A stretch of 5,935 bases of DNA, taken from the NCBI GenBank assembly GCA_025362165.1, contig JANYHY010000427.1, positions 1 through 5,935 on the forward strand, written 5' to 3'. Both the position numbers and the translations under genes were made by a program. The notes under the pieces were generated by a model. The model ran no database searches, had not been told where the DNA came from, and worked only from the letters and a program-made list of their open reading frames with translations. Source of the stretch: Myxococcales bacterium. GTDB taxonomy: Bacteria; Myxococcota_A; Polyangia; Polyangiales; Polyangiaceae. Shown here piece after piece: positions 1 to 4,528 of the stretch; position 1 is the stretch's first letter, and every line of letters begins with the position of its first letter.

Positions 1-39
1 CCCATACGCGATCATGTAGAGAGCATACACGCGTATGGG
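1..39. repeat. 10-bp perfect inverted repeat (1-10 / 30-39)
   Basis: CCCATACGCG at 1-10 is the exact reverse complement of CGCGTATGGG at 30-39, with a 19-base loop. A competing smaller stem exists (CATAC 24-28 with GTATG 33-37). It lies inside the Lgt-like coding frame and starts at the first base of the window, so its left arm may extend further. There is no following T run, so it is not an intrinsic terminator. It could be an mRNA hairpin or chance. Confidence 0.5.
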
Positions 40-195
40 GGCTTCCGCTTCGTCACTGAGTTCATGCGCGAGACGCCCAAGCCGGTCGGCGCGCTCTCCG
101 TGTACCAGCTCATCTCGCTCCTCTTGGTCGCGCTCGGCGCAGGCTCGATGCTCTCTCGCTCACGCGCAGCTCGCGCCGAAGCGGTGAGCGCATGA
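1..195 (+). CDS. lgt: Prolipoprotein diacylglyceryl transferase-like protein, C-terminal end (partial)
   Basis: Frame 1 is open from the left edge to TGA at 193-195, giving the last 64 residues of a protein whose start lies outside the window. Lgt is an inner-membrane enzyme that moves diacylglycerol from phosphatidylglycerol to the lipobox cysteine of prelipoproteins. The visible part has the family's C-terminal pattern. An Arg-x3-Glu-x2-Arg motif (R16, E20, R23, in FRFVTEFMR) has the spacing of the conserved R239/E243/R246 of E. coli Lgt. It is followed by Pro, Gly and a Leu-Ser-x-x-Gln stretch leading into a final membrane helix (about residues 32-51) and a short Arg/Ala-rich cytoplasmic tail. 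The stop overlaps the next start (ATGA, 192-195), so the two are probably translationally coupled. The main catalytic residues lie upstream and cannot be checked. It could be an Lgt paralogue with another acceptor, a real possibility given its neighbours. Confidence 0.65.
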   Translation, partial: PIRDHVESIHAYGGFRFVTEFMRETPKPVGALSVYQLISLLLVALGAGSMLSRSRAARAEAVSA

Positions 196-374
196 ACATG
201 CCGCCGCAGGATCCGCAGAGCCCCTTCAATCCGCCGCCGTACCAGAAGCAGAAGACGCCGACCTGGCTGCTCGTGCTGATGTGGATCGGCATCTCGCTTG
301 GCATCCTCGCCGTGATCGCCGTGCTCGGCACCGTGCTCGTGTTCGGGTTGATCGCGTTTACGTGCACGCGATGA
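192..374 (+). CDS. Small proline-rich single-helix membrane protein, hypothetical
   Basis: This is a 60-residue protein of unknown function that starts with ATG inside the stop of the Lgt-like gene and ends inside the start of the ferritin-like gene (ATGA at 371-374). Residues 3-16 are rich in proline, glutamine and asparagine (PPQDPQSPFNPPP). A short basic patch (YQKQK, 17-21) follows, then a continuous hydrophobic segment from W25 to F57. At 33 residues this is long enough for one helix with excess, or a tight helical hairpin. The basic patch before the helix suggests the N-terminus stays in the cytoplasm. One cysteine (C58) lies near the end. There is no lipobox and no cleavable signal peptide. 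M3 is an alternative start. The overlap on both sides is the main evidence that it is a real gene. It may be a membrane anchor or partner for the enzymes encoded next to it, but that is inference. Confidence 0.7.
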   Translation: MNMPPQDPQSPFNPPPYQKQKTPTWLLVLMWIGISLGILAVIAVLGTVLVFGLIAFTCTR

Positions 375-1090
375 GCGTCGTCGAGAGCGCGATGAAGCGC
401 ATGTGGCACCGCGATCTCGCGAGCGATCCGACCACGCACGCGTGGGTGCTCAATTTGTATCGCGCCGGAGAGCGACACCCACAGACCGTCAAGGACTACT
501 TCCCTCACGCACACGCGCCGTCCGCAGAGCTCGCCGAGAAGATGCGGCGACACGAGCGCGACGAAGAGCGCCACACCAAGATGTACACGCGCGCGATCGA
601 AGGTCTCGGCGAGCTGGTGATCGACCTGGAGGGCTATGACGTCTTCAATGAGGTCATCCGCGACAAGACGAGCGCCAGCTTTGCCATCGCGGACACGGAC
701 ACCGCCGACGACAAACGCGAGAAAGTGGCTCATTTCCTGGCACACGCGCACTTCTTGGAGAAGCGCATCGCGCGCTCGCTCGAGTTCCACGTGGAAGCAT
801 GCCGACTCATGCGCAGCGATCGCGTCGCCACGGTCGTCGAGAGCGTGCTCACGGACGAGATCGATCACGTCGCGTACACCATCGACGCCGCGCGCGATCT
901 CTTGACGCGCAAGCGCGCCGAGGAAGTCATCGACCTACACCGCCGCGGAGAGGCAAAGGCGAACTACGCATTCTCACGCCATCAAGTGAAGACCGCCCTG
1001 TCTCGCTTCACCGCCAAGCTCGCCCGATCGCACAAGGGCGCGTACGCGCTCGCGGGTATGATCATGCTCGAGGCCGAGCGTCGTGTCTAA
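371..1090 (+). CDS. Ferritin-like (diiron four-helix bundle) protein
   Basis: This 239-residue, almost wholly helical soluble protein carries two Glu-x-x-His motifs, E65-E-R-H68 and E163-I-D-H166, each on an amphipathic helix. E130 (HFLEKR) lies exactly 33 residues before E163, the spacing between the third-helix glutamate and fourth-helix ExxH of bacterioferritin and rubrerythrin. E34 (AGERH) is the best candidate for the first-helix ligand, 31 residues before E65. A diiron carboxylate site is therefore likely. Members of this superfamily act as peroxidases, oxidases, oxygenases, desaturases or iron stores, and the reaction here cannot be told. No rubredoxin domain or membrane segment is present. 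The C-terminal 50 residues are basic (FTAKLARSHKG). The start is the ATG of the ATGA overlap. The frame further upstream belongs to the small membrane gene, so a longer version is unlikely. M8 and M11 are alternative starts. The end overlaps the radical SAM gene by 8 bases. Confidence 0.8.
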   Translation: MSVVESAMKRMWHRDLASDPTTHAWVLNLYRAGERHPQTVKDYFPHAHAPSAELAEKMRRHERDEERHTKMYTRAIEGLGELVIDLEGYDVFNEVIRDKTSASFAIADTDTADDKREKVAHFLAHAHFLEKRIARSLEFHVEACRLMRSDRVATVVESVLTDEIDHVAYTIDAARDLLTRKRAEEVIDLHRRGEAKANYAFSRHQVKTALSRFTAKLARSHKGAYALAGMIMLEAERRV

Positions 1091-2612
1091 CCAAGTCACC
1101 GACAAACCGAAGCGAAGGCTCGGCATCGTCGCGCCGGCACCGCCTTCGGAGACTCCGCTCGAGGCGGCGACTCGAGAGGCGCGCGCGCTCACGCCAGAGT
1201 CCGCTCGCTCACGCTTCGCGCTCTCACCCGACGATCGCCTGTTGAAGAGCACCGTATCGCTCTGCGCCGAGTGTCGCGCGTACGTGCCATGCGTCGTGTT
1301 CGTGCGGGGCGGGCGCGTGCTCGGAAAGAAGTCGTGCGCTTCGGACGGGTTGACCGAGGCGCTCTTCGAGAGCGACGAACGCTTCTACTTCTTGTCCAAC
1401 AAGGATCGCTCCGGCGCGCGCTTCGCCGACGATCGCGTGTTCGACATCCCGACCTTCGAGGCGCTCGGCCAAAGCGCCGCGTGTTGCGAAGACGGCGCGT
1501 GTGGAAGCTCCACGGATCAGTCCACGAACAAGACGTGCACCATCCTCGTAGAGGTCACGAACGCCTGTAATTTAGCCTGTCCCGTGTGTTATAGCGACGC
1601 GGGCAAGACGGGGGATCGCAAGCTTCCACTCGACGACTTCAAGCGATACGTCCGGCGACTCATCGAACAGAAAGGCGGTCTCGACTCCGTCCAGCTCACG
1701 GGCGGAGAGGCGCTCTTGCACCCCGAGGTGTTCGAGATGATCGCGTTCTTGCACGCAGAGCCCGGCGTGAAGAAGGTGTACCTGCCGACCAACGGTCTCT
1801 TGTTGAAGGAGAGAGAGGTCAGCAAGCTCGGCGCGTTCAAGAGCAAGCTCATGGTGCTGTTGCAGTTCGACGGCTCGAGCGACGCGACCGATCGCGCGCT
1901 CCGTGACGCGACTCCGCAGCGCGCGCGCAAGAAGGCGATCGAGCTCCTCGACCGCGCGGGCATCGCGATGCAGCTCACCATGACCGTGGCGATGGACATC
2001 AACGATCAAGAGATAGGCGCCGTCGTGGAGGAGGGCCTTCGTCACCAGAGCGTGAAGGTGATCGCGATCCAGCCGACGACCTCGAGCGGTCGCTACGAGG
2101 TCGAGCTAGCGGGAGGGCTGGATCCGATGCGTCGCATGACGCTCTCTGACGTCGCCAAGGCCGTACAGCGCCAAACCAGCGTAAAAATGGGCTTGAAAGA
2201 CTTCGTGCCCATCCCGTGCAGTCACCCGAACTGCGGATGGATCACGCTATTTGTTCGTCGCTTCGGTGTCGTGCGAAACATCATTCGATACGTCGACCTC
2301 GAGAAGATCCTCGGCGAGGTCGCGTACAAGACGCTGTTGTCGACCGAGGAGCTGCAGCGCGCTGTCAGCTCGCGCGGTGGCTTCTGGAACCGTCTCGCCG
2401 CCAAGGTCGGCAAGCGACTCGTCCGCTCGACCGACGTGTTCACGATCGCCATCAAGCCGTTCATGGACCGTCACACGTACGACCAAGACCGTATCGCCAA
2501 TTGTTGCCACCACTTGATGGATCGCAAAGGCTTCGCGACGAGCTTCTGTGAATACAACGCGCTGCTACGCCAGGGAGATCCTTGGGACATGTTGCCGAAG
2601 CTCGACGCGTGA
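1083..2612 (+). CDS. Radical SAM enzyme, tetraether lipid synthase (Tes/MJ0619)-like
   Basis: This is a 509-residue iron-sulfur enzyme. Residues about 55-105 form a rubredoxin-like domain: CAEC at 61-64 and C85 in a Lys-Lys-x-Cys-x-x-x-Gly context, ending in a FYFLS stretch. A cysteine-rich linker follows (C134, C135, C140, C152). The radical SAM core starts at EVTNACNLACPVCY, with CxxxCxxC at C162, C166 and C169, and has the GGE motif at 207-209. The C-terminal part has PCSHPNC (C379, C384), CC at 474-475 and SFCEYN (C489), suited to auxiliary clusters. This order matches the family of archaeal Tes, which joins lipid tails by carbon-carbon bonds between unactivated methyl groups, and its bacterial relatives linked to membrane-spanning lipids. 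The substrate here is inferred. The GTG start has GAGG nine bases upstream (1070-1073) and overlaps the previous stop; no ATG lies upstream in frame. It is the last gene of the chain, followed by a terminator. Confidence 0.85.
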   Translation: MSNQVTDKPKRRLGIVAPAPPSETPLEAATREARALTPESARSRFALSPDDRLLKSTVSLCAECRAYVPCVVFVRGGRVLGKKSCASDGLTEALFESDERFYFLSNKDRSGARFADDRVFDIPTFEALGQSAACCEDGACGSSTDQSTNKTCTILVEVTNACNLACPVCYSDAGKTGDRKLPLDDFKRYVRRLIEQKGGLDSVQLTGGEALLHPEVFEMIAFLHAEPGVKKVYLPTNGLLLKEREVSKLGAFKSKLMVLLQFDGSSDATDRALRDATPQRARKKAIELLDRAGIAMQLTMTVAMDINDQEIGAVVEEGLRHQSVKVIAIQPTTSSGRYEVELAGGLDPMRRMTLSDVAKAVQRQTSVKMGLKDFVPIPCSHPNCGWITLFVRRFGVVRNIIRYVDLEKILGEVAYKTLLSTEELQRAVSSRGGFWNRLAAKVGKRLVRSTDVFTIAIKPFMDRHTYDQDRIANCCHHLMDRKGFATSFCEYNALLRQGDPWDMLPKLDA

Positions 2613-2617
2613 CGCGC

Positions 2618-2648
2618 GAAAGCTCTAGGCAGCTTTCCCCCTTGTTTT
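2618..2648 (+). terminator. Probable intrinsic terminator after the radical SAM gene
   Basis: GAAAGCT (2618-2624) and AGCTTTC (2631-2637) form a perfect 7-bp stem with a 6-base loop (CTAGGC), starting 6 bases after the stop at 2610-2612. The 3' side runs into CCCC and then CTTGTTTT, so the T tract is interrupted and a little late. The position between two operons on the same strand supports a terminator. Efficiency may be partial. Confidence 0.6.
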
Positions 2649-2721
2649 CCACAGCGAAACGTAACGTGAGCGTCACTCGGCGCTTTGTCCCTCTCGCCGC
2701 TGGTGTTATCGAAAATGTTGG
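2649..2721 (+). promoter_or_regulatory. Intergenic region likely to hold the promoter of the second operon
   Basis: This is the only real gap on the + strand between the two operons, so a promoter for the 2722 gene is expected here. A TTGTCC hexamer at 2685-2690 could be a -35 box, but no good -10 lies 16-18 bases further on. TGTTAT at 2704-2709 matches four of six -10 positions but is only 13 bases away. An imperfect dyad, GTGA-GCG-TCAC (2666-2676), could be an operator half. The ATG at 2722 has no clear Shine-Dalgarno sequence, which would fit a very short leader. Confidence 0.3.
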
Positions 2722-3351
2722 ATGCCGTCGCCGTTCATCGAGGTGGGAGGTGTGCCAGGCGGGACCGCTGCGTGGCGGAGCTGGTTGATCGCGCTCGCCT
2801 CCGACGCTGACGCTGCCCTCGCTGCTGCCCTCGCGTATGAGGCGCTCGACGACTTGGGGCGCCGCGCTTGGCTCGACGCGCTCGAGGAGGACGCGCCTTC
2901 GCTGGAGGTGCCGCCGATCGCGCTATATGCGCCGCTGCTCGCGGTGGAGACGAATGTGGATCGGCGGGCGCGCATCGAGCAGGCGGTAGGCGAGACGACG
3001 TTCGATCGCTCGATCCGCGCGCTCGTCGGTGGGCAGGAGCACGAACGCGTCTGCGTGATCTCCGTGCCGCTCTATCTGTCTTTCGTCGAGGTGCTCGTCT
3101 GCCGATACTCGCAGGAGGGCGGAGTGATCGCGGCCCACCACGAGCCGCTCCGCCATCGCGACGACGTGAACCAGCTCGCGATCAATTTCCCAGAAGGCGA
3201 GAAGCTGGCGCCTGCTTCGATCCGTTGCGTCATCGACGAGCTCGCGCACGCGGTCCTCGCGGACAAGCGCGAAGGTCGCCAATCACCAGAGCCCCTCGCG
3301 GCGTTCGCGCACCTGTTCGGCCTCGACGCCGGGTGCGACAACGCGGCATGA
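2722..3351 (+). CDS. Hypothetical protein, first gene of the second operon
   Basis: I do not recognise this 209-residue protein. It appears soluble, with no signal peptide or membrane helix. The N-terminal half is alanine- and leucine-rich and helical (about residues 15-57), followed by a Pro/Leu stretch around 63-75 (VPPIALYAPLLAVE). The middle (about 105-160) looks like alternating strands, with an EHERVCVISVPLYLSFVEVLVCRY segment split by C111 and C127 and a histidine cluster HHEPLRH at 139-145. The C-terminal part is helical (VIDELAHAVLADKREG, about 170-185). ATG at 2722 is the only in-frame start before an upstream stop at 2662. GTG codons at 2743 and 2752 are alternatives, but the GGAGG nearby sits too close to serve the second. 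The stop overlaps the next start (ATGA, 3348-3351), so the two products probably act together. The HxxxxH pattern could bind metal, but this is weak. Confidence 0.75.
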   Translation: MPSPFIEVGGVPGGTAAWRSWLIALASDADAALAAALAYEALDDLGRRAWLDALEEDAPSLEVPPIALYAPLLAVETNVDRRARIEQAVGETTFDRSIRALVGGQEHERVCVISVPLYLSFVEVLVCRYSQEGGVIAAHHEPLRHRDDVNQLAINFPEGEKLAPASIRCVIDELAHAVLADKREGRQSPEPLAAFAHLFGLDAGCDNAA

Positions 3352-4007
3352 CCGATCCGCTCGACGACCGCTGCGGGAGCTGCGCGAGGTTCGTGCGCGT
3401 GCACGAGCGAATCGACACAGCGAGCGGGGAAGTAAGACGCGCCGGTGAGTGTCTCTTGAGCGTGTGGCCCGCCCCGCTCTACGAGAACAACACCTGCAAC
3501 AGGTACGTCAAGCGCGGCACCTTCACCGCGCAGAAACCAACACCAGCACCTCGCGCGCGCGCGAGCCGCACAACGTCGCAAGGCACGTTGCCAGGTACAG
3601 AGGTCGTAGAACGCGAACCGATCACCATCCCAGAGGAGTTGCTCGACATGGACGCAGAAGAATTTCGATCGGTGCTCCGCGAGGTGATCCGCGAGGAGCT
3701 CGGCGCGGGCGAGGTGGAGCTCGGCGGACGCTGGCAAGGCGGCGAGATGATTTTGAAGCCCGGCAAGGAGGGCACGCAAGAGAAGCGCATCCCCATCGAC
3801 GCGATGTTCCACAAAATCGTGGCGATCCGCGATCGGCTGCGCGTGCTCGAGCAGCGCGTGAACTCTCACCCGAAGCTGACGGACGAGGACAAGGTGCAGC
3901 TGCAGCAGTACGTGACGCAGGCGTACGGCAGCCTCACGACCTTCAACGTACTGTTCGCAGAGAAGTCGGACGGATTCGTTGGCCAGAAGGGCGACAAGGA
4001 AGATTGA
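3348..4007 (+). CDS. Hypothetical protein with N-terminal four-cysteine (zinc-ribbon or Fe-S-like) motif
   Basis: This 219-residue soluble protein has three parts. Residues 1-57 hold four cysteines, C9-x2-C12-x22-C35-x14-C50, in the pattern CGSC...GEC...PLYENNTC, which suits a zinc-binding knuckle or small iron-sulfur site. Residues about 60-90 are a low-complexity Ala/Arg/Pro/Thr linker. Residues about 91-219 form a charged domain: an acidic helix (IPEELLDMDAEEFRSVLREV, 94-113), a Gly/Trp segment (GGRWQGGEMILKPG, 126-139) and a coiled-coil-like helical pair (about 150-205, FHKIVAIRDRLRVLEQRVN then LQQYVTQAYGSL). I know no function for it. The ordered C-terminal domain looks constrained rather than random. 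The ATG at 3348 overlaps the preceding stop. A longer reading frame runs upstream to 2868, but that part lies over the first gene in another frame and has the Arg-rich look of a shadow. The next gene starts 3 bases after the stop. Confidence 0.78.
   Translation: MTDPLDDRCGSCARFVRVHERIDTASGEVRRAGECLLSVWPAPLYENNTCNRYVKRGTFTAQKPTPAPRARASRTTSQGTLPGTEVVEREPITIPEELLDMDAEEFRSVLREVIREELGAGEVELGGRWQGGEMILKPGKEGTQEKRIPIDAMFHKIVAIRDRLRVLEQRVNSHPKLTDEDKVQLQQYVTQAYGSLTTFNVLFAEKSDGFVGQKGDKED
3550..3565. repeat. 16-bp perfect CG-rich palindrome
   Basis: CTCGCGCG followed by CGCGCGAG is self-complementary over 16 bases and contains six CG dinucleotides in a row (3552-3563). It falls in the low-complexity linker of the four-cysteine protein, encoding Arg/Ala repeats. 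Alternating CG can form Z-DNA or a slippage site. It may simply reflect codon bias for Arg and Ala. Confidence 0.5.
3996..4003 (+). promoter_or_regulatory. Shine-Dalgarno site for the thioredoxin-fold gene
   Basis: AAGGAAGA lies 7 bases before the ATG at 4011, inside the end of the previous coding sequence. It is the clearest ribosome binding site in the window. It supports the ATG at 4011 although this gives an unusually short signal peptide; the in-frame stop at 4005-4007 excludes an earlier start. Confidence 0.55.
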
Positions 4008-4010
4008 GTC

Positions 4011-4514
4011 ATGCGTGCACTTTGGCTAGTCGCGATCGTGGCGTGTAAGTCGGGGGCATCTCCAGACGGCGTAGCGCTCGTCGGCACCTCGGCGCCATCC
4101 GCAGACGCGCCGGCGACGTATGTGTTCGACTCGCTCGACGCTAGGCTGGTGTCGAGCGACGGTTTCCGCGGCAAGACCACCGTGATCTCGTTCATCACCA
4201 CCGGCGAGATCCAGTCGCAAGCGGAGGTCGCGCTCCTCGTGAAGATGGCCGAGAACGACGGTGACAAGGTCAACTACGCGATCGTCGCGGTGCAGGAGGC
4301 CTCTGGACGCGAGCTCGTCGAAGAGTACGCGCGCTTCTGCCACATCACGTTCCCTGTCGCGATGGGCGACCCAGCCAAGCTCGCGAGTGACGGTCCGCTC
4401 GGCAACATCAGCGCGATCCCGACGACGGTCATCCTCGACGCCGCGGGTCGCATCGTCTTCCGCTCGAGCGGAGTGGTCACGAGCAAAGACTTGCGCGAAC
4501 GCATGCCTCGCTAA
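4011..4514 (+). CDS. Thioredoxin-fold (TlpA/AhpC-like) putative lipoprotein lacking the active-site cysteines
   Basis: This is a 167-residue protein. The N-terminus (MRALWLVAIVAC) is hydrophobic and ends in a lipobox-like I-V-A-C with C12, followed by Lys and a Ser/Gly/Ala/Pro-rich linker to about residue 35. It is probably an exported lipoprotein, and Lys after the cysteine would favour the outer membrane. The signal is only 11 residues, well below the usual length. The rest follows the TlpA/peroxiredoxin-like layout: GFRGKTTVISF (51-61) matches the strand before the redox site, and AIPTTVILDAAGRIVF (135-150) carries the cis-proline (P137) and the next strand. Where family members have WCxxC, this protein has G65-E-I-Q-S69, so both catalytic cysteines are gone. 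The only remaining cysteine besides C12 is C110. Disulfide chemistry of the usual kind is unlikely; a binding or structural role is more probable. It is the last gene of the operon. Confidence 0.8.
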   Translation: MRALWLVAIVACKSGASPDGVALVGTSAPSADAPATYVFDSLDARLVSSDGFRGKTTVISFITTGEIQSQAEVALLVKMAENDGDKVNYAIVAVQEASGRELVEEYARFCHITFPVAMGDPAKLASDGPLGNISAIPTTVILDAAGRIVFRSSGVVTSKDLRERMPR

Positions 4515-4528
4515 CTAAGATCGCACAA
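4515..4528. other. 14-base gap between convergent genes
   Basis: The + strand operon ends with TAA at 4512-4514 and the - strand gene ends at 4529. I see no hairpin with a T run here, so termination for both directions either occurs within the opposing gene or is Rho-dependent. Confidence 0.5.

Noticed and set aside
281..370. Upstream extension of the ferritin-like protein
   Set aside because: The extra 30 residues are the small membrane gene read in another frame and consist mostly of Arg and His. The ATG at 371 in the overlap is preferred.
110..868. 252-residue open frame on the - strand
   Set aside because: It lies opposite the small membrane gene and the ferritin-like gene, has a biased composition, no recognisable motif and no plausible start signal. 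It is a shadow typical of high-GC DNA.
1572..2045. Open frames on the - strand inside the radical SAM gene
   Set aside because: They overlap a gene with clear family motifs and show no domain of their own.
2868..3347. Upstream extension of the four-cysteine protein
   Set aside because: This part lies over the first gene of the operon in another frame and is Arg-rich, low-complexity sequence. The ATGA overlap at 3348 gives a better start.
3072..3869. 265-residue open frame on the - strand
   Set aside because: It crosses two well-supported + strand genes, is rich in His, Arg and Ala in the manner of antisense frames, and has no recognisable fold.
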